Shown here: positions 8,376 through 16,359 of the stretch, one piece after another
Numbering within the stretch: position 1 is the stretch's first letter
Layout: every line of letters begins with the position of its first letter
NCBI GenBank assembly: GCA_028279655.1
Contig: JANQNH010000019.1
Span: 1-35,238 of the forward strand
DNA from: Candidatus Nanoarchaeia archaeon
Lineage (GTDB): Archaea > Nanobdellota > Nanobdellia > Woesearchaeales > JACPBV01
Direction of reading: 5' to 3'
Length of the DNA stretch: 35,238 nucleotides
Made by a program: the position numbers and the translations under genes
Notes under the pieces: generated by a model
The model's input: only the letters and a program-made list of their open reading frames with translations
Told to the model about the DNA's origin: nothing
The model's database searches: none

Positions 8376-9347
8376 TTATGCCCCCGCTGCCACTGCTACT
8401 GTCTTGGCTGTTTTCCACATCAGAACCCCAAAGCCAACTGTCTTTGAAACAGCTGTCCTTAAGCTGAGATTGAATGCTAGGGTTTTATAGAGATAATTAT
8501 TCAGGTAGAGACATCCTGCAAAAACAAGAATCTCTGCTAATTCAGCTATCAGAAAATTTCCTGCACCGACAATATTGACAATAATTTTGCCAAACTTGAA
8601 AACCAGAATCCAGATTACTGGAAAGAATGCATTGATAAAAAACATCTTTAGGAATTTAAATCCGAAGTGTTGAGTGGGCAGAAAAAAATTGAATGTGACT
8701 ATTAAGGGCAGTGCTGCGAAAAAAGCAATCAGTATCACTATTCTTGCCACAATTTTAATTAAGAAAGGAATACCGAAAATAAGGAATATCAGAAAGTAAA
8801 GCAGTGATAGTATTGGCTGTACTCCATAAATGATTTCCATAATGCTGTGTAAGGCTAATTGCTCATTCAGGATTGTTGTCCAGAAATACCTTGTTAAAAT
8901 ATTTGCAAGCTCCAGAATTAACAGGGCAAGAGCCAAACTTAAATTAGTGAACAATATTATCAAAAACAAATACCATACCTGCTTCTTTGCCTTGATTCTT
9001 TTCCTTACATCAACTGCTGAGAAAAAAAGCAGATACCCTGTGTAAATTAACACAATTATAAAAATGGCTCCTGCCAGATAATTCATCTTTGCCCAATAAG
9101 GGGCAATGGCAGAAGCATCAAAGCTTGCTATTGAAAGCTCTGTTAAAAATGTCTCAAACTGAAAAGCAGGTCCATGCAGGCTTATCATGTTATGCTGAAC
9201 CGCTTTGTCAGATAAGCAGGGAAACCATGTTGAAGGTCTGTACCATCTTGTATTTTCACATGATGGTGGATCTTCCATTAGGTCTAAAGCAGTTACACTA
9301 TGAAAAGCCAATAATAAGACAAAAATCCATAAGACTGCCTTACTCAT
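8376..9347 (-). CDS. VirB6/TrbL-like polytopic membrane protein, copy 2
   Basis: Protein of 323 aa, tandem paralog of the gene at 7304-8374. It has a signal peptide (cleavage plausible after VTALDL), the YRPSTWFPC segment, and the same helix order with the conserved NYLAGAIFIIVLIYTGYLLF, GIPFLIKIVAR and LPTQHFGFKF stretches. Unlike copy 1 it lacks the long basic cytoplasmic tail and ends shortly after the last helix. Its start overlaps the end of the surface protein gene by 8 bp. Two non-identical copies next to each other suggest a heteromeric channel or specialised inner and outer partners. The assignment to VirB6-like proteins rests on topology and context rather than on a diagnostic motif. 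Confidence 0.7.
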   Translation of the reverse strand: MSKAVLWIFVLLLAFHSVTALDLMEDPPSCENTRWYRPSTWFPCLSDKAVQHNMISLHGPAFQFETFLTELSIASFDASAIAPYWAKMNYLAGAIFIIVLIYTGYLLFFSAVDVRKRIKAKKQVWYLFLIILFTNLSLALALLILELANILTRYFWTTILNEQLALHSIMEIIYGVQPILSLLYFLIFLIFGIPFLIKIVARIVILIAFFAALPLIVTFNFFLPTQHFGFKFLKMFFINAFFPVIWILVFKFGKIIVNIVGAGNFLIAELAEILVFAGCLYLNNYLYKTLAFNLSLRTAVSKTVGFGVLMWKTAKTVAVAAGA

Positions 9348-10884
9348 TTTTAATCCCGAAAACCTTTATCCAGCACATTCGCAGGACTGATATGAACACA
9401 AGAAAAGCTATGACTAACCAGAATATTGTCATGTAAAAGCTAGGCTTCTCCCCAGAGTAAACACTTATTGTTTTGACAGCAGATGCTGACTGCTGTGTTA
9501 AGTCTCCGTGATATTCTGCCTTGATTTGATTAATATTAATCCTAGCTGGAAATTCAAGTGAGCTATCTTCTGTAACATTAACAGAATAATTGCCATACCT
9601 TACATTTACATTATTGCCGTTAAAGTTGGGATTTATGGATATGTTTGCTCTTATCGTTTCATTCGGCATGTAAAAGAATTTGTCAGTTGTGATGTTAAGT
9701 TCTGTTGAGGGAAGAACTGTTATATTGCAGCTAACATTATATGCATTGAAATATGAGTATATGGTAAGCATGCAATCATAGGAGTCTTTATTTCTCAGGT
9801 GAAAGGATATGAAATCAGAATCTCCAGATTCTTCAATAGAAGAATAAACATTTGCATTTAGTTCAGAATTATCTATTGCCTGTGCTGTCAGGATATTGAC
9901 AGGCAGATAGCTGTAATTGTAACCATACTCAAGGTTTTGCTTGGAAAGCTCCAAATCATCAATTATCAGGGTATAATGGTCAATGTTGGTTGTGTTAATG
10001 GTAAAGTATGCCATGCTTCTAGCTTTATCATAGAGAATAGAAGGCTCTGAAAAAGAGATCTGCTCTAGGAATGAGGTTTTATCATCGCTTAGTTCAAGAC
10101 TATCATACCCATAATCCATATTGCTGAACCTGCAATTTCTTCTGTATGTGTCACAACCACATCTGCTGCAACTTCTACCGCAGCAAGTATCATCCTCACC
10201 GCAACTCCAGCAGCAGTAATCACACCTGCAACAGCTTCCCCTTTCCCACCTGTAATGGTCTCTCTGGATTTTGTTTACGATATTAAGAACAGACATAAAA
10301 TGGTTTGAGGCATCTTCTGTATTGAAAGAAGTTAATGGAGTATCACCAATCCATCCATTATTTAGATACACATCAATGTATGTCTCATCCCAGTTTTGAG
10401 GATACTCTGTCCTGCAATCCCCTGCCTCTCCTTCGTTAGGGCTGGTTGGGGGATTATCTGTGCACCTGCTCCAAGCCCCATTGAAATAGGTTGGTGGTCT
10501 TGTGAGTTCATAGCCGTAATTTGATTGGACAAAGCCAGTGTAATTATTATAAAGAGTGTTGCTATAAAGAACACTTGGCATAATAGAGCTAAGAATCAGC
10601 CAAGCATTCCTTATAGTCTTGTGGTTTTCAGGCGATACAGTGTAAGGAATCTCATTGAATACAAGATTTGTATTCCAGCCAAATATAAATTCATGCTTAT
10701 TGCTGTAGCTTGATTCCAATATGCTTGTAAGCAATTCTTTTTGTTCTGCTATGTTTAAATCCAGCTCTCTAAGGCCATTGCAATCCCCAATATCCAGATT
10801 TTCACAATTTTCAAAGGTTAATGTATCCAAGGCTGAGACATCTAGAGTTAAGACTAACAAAAAAAGAAACAAAGGGACTTTCAT
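9340..10884 (-). CDS. Cysteine-rich, sequon-rich surface protein with C-terminal anchor
   Basis: Secreted protein of 514 aa with an N-terminal signal peptide (MKVPLFLFLLVLTLDVSA), a large extracellular part and one transmembrane helix (about 484-502) before a short cytoplasmic tail. At residues 218-251 twelve cysteines occur within 34 residues (218, 219, 221, 224, 225, 228, 234, 235, 239, 242, 244, 251), pointing to a dense disulfide or metal knot. The membrane-proximal half is beta-rich and contains at least ten N-X-S/T sequons, including a strand DKFFYMPNETIRANISI like those of Ig/MG-type domains. It is probably heavily N-glycosylated. It lies between the pilin-like and VirB6-like genes, so I infer an exposed adhesin or mating-pair component. 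No family match is recognised. Confidence 0.7.
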   Translation of the reverse strand: MKVPLFLFLLVLTLDVSALDTLTFENCENLDIGDCNGLRELDLNIAEQKELLTSILESSYSNKHEFIFGWNTNLVFNEIPYTVSPENHKTIRNAWLILSSIMPSVLYSNTLYNNYTGFVQSNYGYELTRPPTYFNGAWSRCTDNPPTSPNEGEAGDCRTEYPQNWDETYIDVYLNNGWIGDTPLTSFNTEDASNHFMSVLNIVNKIQRDHYRWERGSCCRCDYCCWSCGEDDTCCGRSCSRCGCDTYRRNCRFSNMDYGYDSLELSDDKTSFLEQISFSEPSILYDKARSMAYFTINTTNIDHYTLIIDDLELSKQNLEYGYNYSYLPVNILTAQAIDNSELNANVYSSIEESGDSDFISFHLRNKDSYDCMLTIYSYFNAYNVSCNITVLPSTELNITTDKFFYMPNETIRANISINPNFNGNNVNVRYGNYSVNVTEDSSLEFPARININQIKAEYHGDLTQQSASAVKTISVYSGEKPSFYMTIFWLVIAFLVFISVLRMCWIKVFGIKNE

Positions 10885-10886
10885 GT

Positions 10887-11231
10887 TCAGCCCCCTAGTC
10901 CTAGTAGTCTGGCTATAGTTACAGCCCCGAAAACAAGTATTGAACCTATAATCACTGCCCCTATCTTATTCAGAGTTGCTTGTTTGCTTTGCGGATCTCC
11001 CTTATAGTATGTGTATCCTGCCAAAATCAGGGCTACCACTATTACTGCTCCTGCAAGATACTGCAATATTGCAATTAGTCTGCCTACAGGGCTTATTGAG
11101 TCGGCTAAATCCTGCTTTTCTGCTTCGGTTAACTCTACATCCATTTGGTCGATTATGCCTGCCTGCACGAATGTTGCTAATAGCAATAAGGCAAGCCCCG
11201 CAACTAATACTATTTTGCTGTATTTCTCCAT
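10887..11231 (-). CDS. VirB2/TrbC-like pilin subunit
   Basis: Small protein of 114 aa with a signal peptide (about 1-24, ending VQAG), a short acidic segment, and two hydrophobic helices (about 50-72 and 86-108) joined by a polar loop containing YYKGDPQSKQ. The helix-loop-helix with a KGDPQ-type loop is characteristic of VirB2/TrbC-family pilins and related archaeal conjugation proteins, which after signal cleavage polymerise or line the channel. It has the clearest ribosome binding site in the operon, GGAGGT (minus strand, 11239-11244) 7 nt before the ATG, in keeping with a subunit needed in many copies. Two small hairpins precede it. Confidence 0.8.
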   Translation of the reverse strand: MEKYSKIVLVAGLALLLLATFVQAGIIDQMDVELTEAEKQDLADSISPVGRLIAILQYLAGAVIVVALILAGYTYYKGDPQSKQATLNKIGAVIIGSILVFGAVTIARLLGLGG

Positions 11232-11258
11232 TTTTTATACCTCCGTGTTTTGAAGCAT

Positions 11259-11284
11259 ATAGCTACCGCTATGTCAGCTGACAT
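11259..11284. promoter_or_regulatory. Tandem palindromes in the pilin leader
   Basis: ATAGC/GCTAT with a 4-nt loop (11259-11272) is followed directly by the perfect 14-bp palindrome ATGTCAGCTGACAT (11271-11284), between the coiled-coil gene and the pilin Shine-Dalgarno sequence. They could be mRNA hairpins that stabilise or separate the pilin message, or a protein-binding site. Confidence 0.35.
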
Positions 11285-11291
11285 TAGGTAA

Positions 11292-11963
11292 CTAGATGAA
11301 CGTGTAATGCTGAATTCGGTCTGATGTCCTGACAGCCCTGCATAAAGGATCTCTTTCTATCCAGTTTTTAATTTCATTAAGCAGCATAATTCTGGCATTT
11401 GGATTAATGTGCTTCGGATACAGTTTCTCCATTTTTCTGAGCAACTGGCTTATGTGAAAACTTCCGCCATTATTCCTTATCAATGACCTGGCTACAGACC
11501 TCTCTATTTCTATTCTTTCAAGTTGATTCTTTGGAAGATTGGGATATTTCTGCTTCATTTTGCTTGTTTCATGTTCATCTGCTTTCTGTTTTGGTGGTTC
11601 TGTTTTTTTGGAAGCGTGTTCTTTGTTTTGGAGTTTCAGGTTGTGCTTTAGTCTCTTGACTTCCATTTGAAGCTCATTGTTGATTTTATGCTCCTCTCTT
11701 AGGGATTCCTTCAATTCCTTTACCTGCGCTACCCTGCCTAGCTTTCTGCCAGCTCTCCTGATTTTTTTTGACAGCTCTTCCAGCTTGGCTTTTTTCTCCT
11801 CAATCTTTTTGTTAGAATTGCGAAGCTCTTTCTCCTGCGTTTTTATTAAATGCCTATTTCTTTTTATTATAGTAAAGGAAGTCACAAGAAAATATGTACC
11901 AAGTCCAAAAACTACAATAAAGAAGATTACCATAATTCCAATAGACAACAATGCTTTAGCCAT
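11292..11963 (-). CDS. Membrane-anchored coiled-coil protein with winged-helix-like C-terminus
   Basis: Protein of 223 aa: one N-terminal transmembrane helix (about 4-32), a long Lys/Glu-rich coiled coil (about 38-125), a polar linker, and a C-terminal domain of about 75 aa with the pattern RSLIRNNGGSFHISQLLRKM that resembles a winged helix. The ATG at 11963 is chosen over the open TTG further upstream because GAGGAG lies right before it and because the preceding small gene ends 5 bases inside it. A membrane anchor, coiled-coil stalk and nucleic-acid-binding-like tip suggest a role in bringing DNA to the membrane channel (inference). No named family is recognised. Confidence 0.65.
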   Translation of the reverse strand: MAKALLSIGIMVIFFIVVFGLGTYFLVTSFTIIKRNRHLIKTQEKELRNSNKKIEEKKAKLEELSKKIRRAGRKLGRVAQVKELKESLREEHKINNELQMEVKRLKHNLKLQNKEHASKKTEPPKQKADEHETSKMKQKYPNLPKNQLERIEIERSVARSLIRNNGGSFHISQLLRKMEKLYPKHINPNARIMLLNEIKNWIERDPLCRAVRTSDRIQHYTFI

Positions 11964-12096
11964 TCTCCTCTCTTTCAATCCTGTTTTCTTTCTTCTTTGG
12001 AATCGCAATTATTGCTTCAAGGCTGGGCCTGATAATCGTTTTTTTGATTACTGTGACATGCTTCTTTATTGTTTCCTGAATTTCGACTAGACTCAT
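11956..12096 (-). CDS. Small 46-aa basic protein of the conjugation operon
   Basis: A 46-codon frame starting MSLVEIQETIKKHVTVIKK and ending KENRIEREENG. It fills the only gap in the tightly packed operon, has AGGGGTG 6 nt before its ATG, and its stop overlaps the start of the coiled-coil gene, the same coupling used by its neighbours. It is amphipathic and basic with no predicted membrane helix. The spacing and Shine-Dalgarno sequence support translation; function is unknown. Confidence 0.6.
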   Translation of the reverse strand: MSLVEIQETIKKHVTVIKKTIIRPSLEAIIAIPKKKENRIEREENG

Positions 12097-12126
12097 TATA
12101 TACACCCCTGACATTATCTGCATTCC

Positions 12127-12351
12127 TTATGCGTTCTCAAGCATCTTCTGGTAGTACTTAATCGACTTGATTGACGTTATTGTGGTTTTGTGGATAACCC
12201 ACTTGCCATCATCGCTTTTTGTAACAATTGATTCCACAATGGGCATTTTGTTCAATTGCTCAATTTTAGTTGGGCTTAATTCTTCTGCCATTTTACCATC
12301 CTCCATATATTTTTCAAGGTCCTGGCGTTGTTTCAAATCAAAAATTGCCAT
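12127..12351 (-). CDS. Small protein, first gene of the conjugation-like operon
   Basis: Protein of 74 aa (MAIFDLKQRQDLEKYMEDGK...), with a helical charged first half and a beta-rich second half (IVESIVTKSDDGKWVIHKTT). No Shine-Dalgarno sequence precedes it, but a TATA-like box ends 22 nt before the ATG, which fits a leaderless first gene. As the operon leader gene it may be a small regulator or substrate-recognition protein, but nothing in the sequence proves this. Confidence 0.6.
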   Translation of the reverse strand: MAIFDLKQRQDLEKYMEDGKMAEELSPTKIEQLNKMPIVESIVTKSDDGKWVIHKTTITSIKSIKYYQKMLENA

Positions 12352-12373
12352 AGAAATGGAATGAGCAACAGGT

Positions 12374-12381
12374 TATTATAA
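12374..12381 (-). promoter_or_regulatory. TATA box of the conjugation operon
   Basis: TTATAATA on the minus strand, separated by 22 nt from the ATG at 12351. This is the archaeal spacing for transcription starting at or next to the start codon. It would drive the ten-gene set down to VirB4. Confidence 0.6.
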
Positions 12382-12483
12382 GCTGGTTCAGAAAGCTGGA
12401 CAAAAGTGCGGGAAAGGTGGAATAAAATATTTGAAATACCCTGTTATCATGGTACACGCAAAGACATAGGCATAACCGTAAGA

Positions 12484-12524
12484 TTTATTAAAAGTATTTG
12501 ATTCTTAATACTACTCTTGAGGGG
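12484..12524 (+). promoter_or_regulatory. TATA box and Shine-Dalgarno site of the AAA+ gene
   Basis: TTTATTAAA at 12484-12492 is followed by GAGGGG at 12519-12524, 8 nt before the ATG at 12533. The implied leader is about 20 nt. Divergent from the conjugation promoter, so the 180-bp space could hold shared control sites. Confidence 0.5.
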
Positions 12525-12532
12525 ATAAAATT

Positions 12533-14104
12533 ATGATAGAATACAAACTTGCTCCAAATGCGTACCATGCTCTAGAGTCCGGAAAAGTTCTACAAGCTGG
12601 AGGGGAGAATTTTGATATTGACGACACTAAACCAGTTGGAGACATCATCTCTTTAGTTGTAAAATCCGGTTTAGAAGTTGAGGTTTATACTCACCTTCAA
12701 ACTTCTTGGAGTGGTCGTGTAACAAAAGCCCGAAGAAGAAAGGTAACACATCCCATAAATATTGGTAATACCCCTTTTCTTTTGCGTTCAGGAGGTTTTG
12801 TACATGAGGGCATTTCTTACGAATATAATATTCGTGAGACATATGCTGGTGCAGGAGATATGATAAACCATAAGAGTGATGTTTTGTGCACTGTTGTCAA
12901 GGGAAAATTTAATGCGCACGGTCAAGAGGAGCTTAGCAAAAAAGTTCAGAAATATTTCGACGTAGTAAATCAGTTCTATATACATCTTAATGATCCTAGA
13001 AATACTGAAAAAAAGGTTGGAGAAGGACCAGGTCTATCAAAATCACAACTAAATATGTTAAAAAAGCCTGTTAGTTATAAATTTAAACCTCCCGCAAGAA
13101 CTTTAGAATTTTATGATTGTGAATTGCCTGATTTTGAACTACAAGAGTTGAAAAGCTTACATCAACCTAAACTAAGTGTTCTTGAAGTTGCAGCTGCAAT
13201 AGGTAGGGGAGGGGAGATACGAAATAGGCGGGGGGAGAGCAAATTAGAAAAAGTGAGTTGGGATGAAGTCGGAGGATTTCAAGCACAAAAAGAACAAGCT
13301 AGAAGATTTGTAAGACAAGTCCTTAATCCTGAGACTGCCGGATATTCCGGAAGAGATCCTGCCGAAAAAGGAGGAATGATTTTTCTTGCACCAACGGGTT
13401 GGGGAAAATCTTTTTTTGCGAGGGCTTGTGCCACTGAAGCTATGGAAAGCTATAAAGGAAAATCACATTATATAAGGGCTACGTATGGTAATACTGGAAG
13501 TATGTGGAGAAATCAGGAAGCTGCTATGATAGCTGCCGATTTTAGAATGCTTAGGGAATGGGCGCAAGCTGGAGATTTAGCCATCTATTTTTTGGAAGAG
13601 ATTCAGTCCACAGCTGAAAGAGATGAAGGCCCCCAAAAGAGTAATGAACTTCTTGATGAATTGCTGGCACAGACTGGCGATTTTGATTATACAAATGTCC
13701 TAATGATGGCTGCTACAGCAAGAGATTTAGGTAAGATAGATTCTCAATTAGTAAGAGGAAAAAGATTTGGAGAGCATGTTTTTATGGGACCTCCAATAAC
13801 AGAATATGACGCTACTGACATTTTAACCAAAATAATCACAAAAAGAGAAAAAACTGCACGAATGAAAGGAAATGAAAACCTCATAGATACCGATGGATTT
13901 AGTTACGAAGCACTAGGCGCACAGTTGCTAGATTTCTCTCCAACTGAGATTTGGTATGTGGTTGAAGATGCTTTGAGTATTAGGGGGGAGGAATATGGTC
14001 AAAGTGGGACTTGGGCTCCTTTAACAGTGGACTTTTTAACTGAGCGGATAAAAGTTACAAGGTCTAGAAGAGTTGGACAATCGGCAGATGTTAATGGTCT
14101 TTAG
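12533..14104 (+). CDS. AAA+ ATPase with unique N-terminal domain
   Basis: Protein of 523 aa. The first 235 residues are a soluble domain I do not recognise. An AAA+ module of the classic VCP/PAN/ARC style follows: KVSWDEVGGFQAQKEQ (about 240-256), Walker A APTGWGKS (286-293), a Walker B strand ending in FLEE (353-356, Glu-Glu rather than Asp-Glu), sensor-1 region MMAATAR (391-397, lacking the usual Asn), and the arginine-finger segment LVRGKRFGEHVFMGPP (406-421). It therefore looks like a substrate-remodelling ATPase with altered but plausible catalytic motifs. Its 3' end overlaps the convergent radical SAM gene by 14 bp. It is the only plus-strand gene in the element and is probably cargo or a regulator of the neighbouring radical SAM/YkgJ pair (inference). 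Confidence 0.8.
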   Translation: MIEYKLAPNAYHALESGKVLQAGGENFDIDDTKPVGDIISLVVKSGLEVEVYTHLQTSWSGRVTKARRRKVTHPINIGNTPFLLRSGGFVHEGISYEYNIRETYAGAGDMINHKSDVLCTVVKGKFNAHGQEELSKKVQKYFDVVNQFYIHLNDPRNTEKKVGEGPGLSKSQLNMLKKPVSYKFKPPARTLEFYDCELPDFELQELKSLHQPKLSVLEVAAAIGRGGEIRNRRGESKLEKVSWDEVGGFQAQKEQARRFVRQVLNPETAGYSGRDPAEKGGMIFLAPTGWGKSFFARACATEAMESYKGKSHYIRATYGNTGSMWRNQEAAMIAADFRMLREWAQAGDLAIYFLEEIQSTAERDEGPQKSNELLDELLAQTGDFDYTNVLMMAATARDLGKIDSQLVRGKRFGEHVFMGPPITEYDATDILTKIITKREKTARMKGNENLIDTDGFSYEALGAQLLDFSPTEIWYVVEDALSIRGEEYGQSGTWAPLTVDFLTERIKVTRSRRVGQSADVNGL

Positions 14105-15290
14105 CTTGGTTAGAAGTGGAAATCCTTCCTCTAAGATCACGTAAAATGTGTATCATTTGACTTCTGAATCCATTGTCAATTCCTTTTTGAGATACCATTG
14201 CTTTTATTTGCTCCATCAATGCTGCGTTCTCCAAAAACTCATTTCCTACTGTACTAGGACCTGTTGCATAGAGTATGGGCTTCCGACCTGTTTTTTGCTC
14301 AACTAATTTTAGTATTCCCGCTAAACCTTCAGCTATCAAAACCGGCAATAATGGATTTGCATTTGTGTCCTCTATGATTTGTTGAATACTTTTAGTATAA
14401 GCATTACCCCCTGACAAAACAGGCAGTCTTGATAAGCATGGATATGTTTGGCCATCAGGATCAAGATAAAGTTTATGGAACGGTTCAATAATCTGCTCTC
14501 CCCCAAAAAACAATCTCTCTCTAAGGTCTTTATATGCTTTCAAATCTTCCATAGTAAAAGAGGATCTGTAGAACATTCCTGGTTGTTCTTTAGCTAATTG
14601 TCTCGCAAATCCAGAATCATGCATTCTTAAATGAATTAAATTGACTGTACTTCCATCAACAAAATATATTTCATGTCTTTCAGTATTTGTTCCAATTACC
14701 TCTCCTGAATTTATAAGCAATTCAATTGTTCTGTTTTTCTTGGAATTGTCATTAAAAGGAGGATTAGGATGAGTAACTCTCATACCTAAATAATCTGTTG
14801 GACCAAATACATGAACTGCTCCCCGAATAGTATTTGCACATTGTTCAGCAGGTATGGGATGGAATTGATCTACTGATACATCAATACCATTGTATTGAGT
14901 ACCAATATAATCCTCTTCAACTGTAAAATCAAAACCTGCATCACGTAGCCTTTTGAAATGATCTTCTGCTGTATCTAAAGTTTTCCCAACCTGATAACCA
15001 CTTGTGTCCAAGAACCTAGGTTTTAATCCTACATCACTTGCTGTTTTGGTAACAAATAACAATAGGTTAAAATCTGCAAAAGGTTCAGCACTAAAGTATA
15101 AAAGATTCACAAGACCACAATTTTTTGCTTGTTGTAGAATATCTGGAATCCTATCCCTATTAACCCATGTTTTACCTTGCGGAGTATTTTCCGCAAAGCA
15201 ATATTTTCCATCCTGACAATTATTGGGACAATAATTACCCAATTTAATTACAAGGTCGGTTGGATAATATAATGGAGTATTGTTTGACAT
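14091..15290 (-). CDS. Radical SAM protein with CX3CX5C cluster motif
   Basis: Protein of 399 aa. The cluster motif near the start is CPNNCQDGKYC (Cys21, Cys25, Cys31), that is CX3CX5C instead of the usual CX3CX2C. The next elements fit the radical SAM fold: LLYFSAEPFADF (about 63-74, the GGEP-like site), a DTSGY strand (about 95-99) and IDVSVDQFHPI (about 136-146). Near the C-terminus LYLDPDGQTYPCLSR resembles the start of a SPASM/twitch region, but few further cysteines are present. It lies 16 bp downstream of the CxxCxxCC gene on the same strand, so the two form an operon. The substrate is unknown; a peptide or protein maturase acting with the neighbouring AAA+ ATPase is possible (inference). 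Confidence 0.75.
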   Translation of the reverse strand: MSNNTPLYYPTDLVIKLGNYCPNNCQDGKYCFAENTPQGKTWVNRDRIPDILQQAKNCGLVNLLYFSAEPFADFNLLLFVTKTASDVGLKPRFLDTSGYQVGKTLDTAEDHFKRLRDAGFDFTVEEDYIGTQYNGIDVSVDQFHPIPAEQCANTIRGAVHVFGPTDYLGMRVTHPNPPFNDNSKKNRTIELLINSGEVIGTNTERHEIYFVDGSTVNLIHLRMHDSGFARQLAKEQPGMFYRSSFTMEDLKAYKDLRERLFFGGEQIIEPFHKLYLDPDGQTYPCLSRLPVLSGGNAYTKSIQQIIEDTNANPLLPVLIAEGLAGILKLVEQKTGRKPILYATGPSTVGNEFLENAALMEQIKAMVSQKGIDNGFRSQMIHILRDLRGRISTSNQAKDH

Positions 15291-15306
15291 TTTAAATAGT
15301 AATCAT

Positions 15307-16251
15307 TCATCTTTTAATTTTCTTGCGTTTTACTTTTCTAGGCCAAAAAGTTAATGATCCCCTATTGAGAGAAATGTGTGAAGGAATCTTACCTTCCAAT
15401 ATATGTCTATACTTCTCAGCAAATTCTTCCAACTTATCCATAACGCTACTGTCAGAGGCCAACGATTCCAGTCTCCTGTTTACCTCTCCCTTAAACTGAT
15501 TATGCATCTCAACCCTAACTAAAGACATGAAAACAATCGTATCCATATCATAAGCATCTATCTTGAATCTGACTTTCCCCCTAATTTTTTTCGCTTCTTC
15601 ATTGTACCAAGCAGAGCCCTGTTTTTCCTTTACTTTGCTTTGGAATCTGGTGGCTTGTTGGGTACTGAAAACCATCCTAGGATTGTACAGGGTGTCAAGC
15701 GTAAAGCCAAATTCTTGATGGAACAGGTCATTAAATGCCTTGGCTTTTAAAACATCATCAATAGTAACAAATCTATTTGCAGCACATTGATATTCTGAAA
15801 TGCTCTCAACAGCTACTCCTTTTCCATCATTCATTAGCATTTCAGGATCATAAAACAAAAAGGGTGGGCCTTTACATGTTGCAAAAGTTGCTTCGTAAAC
15901 AGTACAATTGTTGCCCCTGTTTTCTTGATAGTTGTGGTGCAATAATGAGCAAGGCATATCCATTTCTATAGACAAGGGGGCATGATCATCTGGATATGGT
16001 TTAAACATATGCCATGAAGCCATACTAGCTCCTGCTACTTGTAAGTATTGTTCAAAAAAATCACTCATGGAGATTCCAAGATGGTGACTTAATCTATAGA
16101 TATCTGGGAGTGTAACAATAATGGGATTACCATATGTTTCGCAGCACTTAGTACAGTTGCCGCATTCAAATTCGGTTTTTTGTCCATCACTTACACCAAT
16201 ACCTTCAAGTGCTTTTCTTGAACGATATGGTAAATATAGTTTTTCACCCAT
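15307..16251 (-). CDS. CxxCxxCC (YkgJ-like) metal-cluster protein
   Basis: Protein of 314 aa. FECGNCTKCCETYGNPI carries Cys30, 33, 36 and 37, the signature of the YkgJ/UPF0153 'zinc- or iron-chelating' family. VTLPDIYRLSHHLGISMSDFFEQYL follows, which is the usual family continuation, and further cysteines at 101, 116 and 126 complete the family's cysteine set. The C-terminal 130 residues are extra compared with short YkgJ proteins. YkgJ-like proteins are often found beside radical SAM enzymes, as here. A leaderless promoter precedes it, and it heads the two-gene operon with the radical SAM gene. Exact chemistry is unknown. Confidence 0.8.
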   Translation of the reverse strand: MGEKLYLPYRSRKALEGIGVSDGQKTEFECGNCTKCCETYGNPIIVTLPDIYRLSHHLGISMSDFFEQYLQVAGASMASWHMFKPYPDDHAPLSIEMDMPCSLLHHNYQENRGNNCTVYEATFATCKGPPFLFYDPEMLMNDGKGVAVESISEYQCAANRFVTIDDVLKAKAFNDLFHQEFGFTLDTLYNPRMVFSTQQATRFQSKVKEKQGSAWYNEEAKKIRGKVRFKIDAYDMDTIVFMSLVRVEMHNQFKGEVNRRLESLASDSSVMDKLEEFAEKYRHILEGKIPSHISLNRGSLTFWPRKVKRKKIKR

Positions 16252-16270
16252 ACTAAAAAGAAATAACTAG

Positions 16271-16299
16271 CTATATATAAATGTAACTACTTAATAGTT
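16271..16299 (-). promoter_or_regulatory. TATA box and upstream palindrome of the YkgJ/radical SAM operon
   Basis: Minus-strand TTTATATATAG (16271-16281) leaves 22 nt between TTTATATA and the ATG at 16251. Directly upstream, AACTACTTAATAGTT (16285-16299) is an imperfect palindrome (AACTA/TAGTT) in the position of the BRE, and a second AT palindrome follows at 16302-16316. These could be operator sites. Confidence 0.5.
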
Positions 16300-16359
16300 G
16301 CATTAAATTATTTAATCTCTCAATTAGTTATTTTTAATAAAAATAGAGATCCAAGATAA

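Noticed and set aside
10362-10574. 70-codon minus-strand frame inside the cysteine-rich protein gene
   Set aside because: Shadow frame with no start signal; the overlapping surface protein is continuous with signal peptide and anchor.
12352-12532. oriT or replication origin in the divergent intergenic region
   Set aside because: Only short repeats (AACAGG/CCTGTT, AGCTGG twice) are visible; nothing beyond two promoters can be supported.
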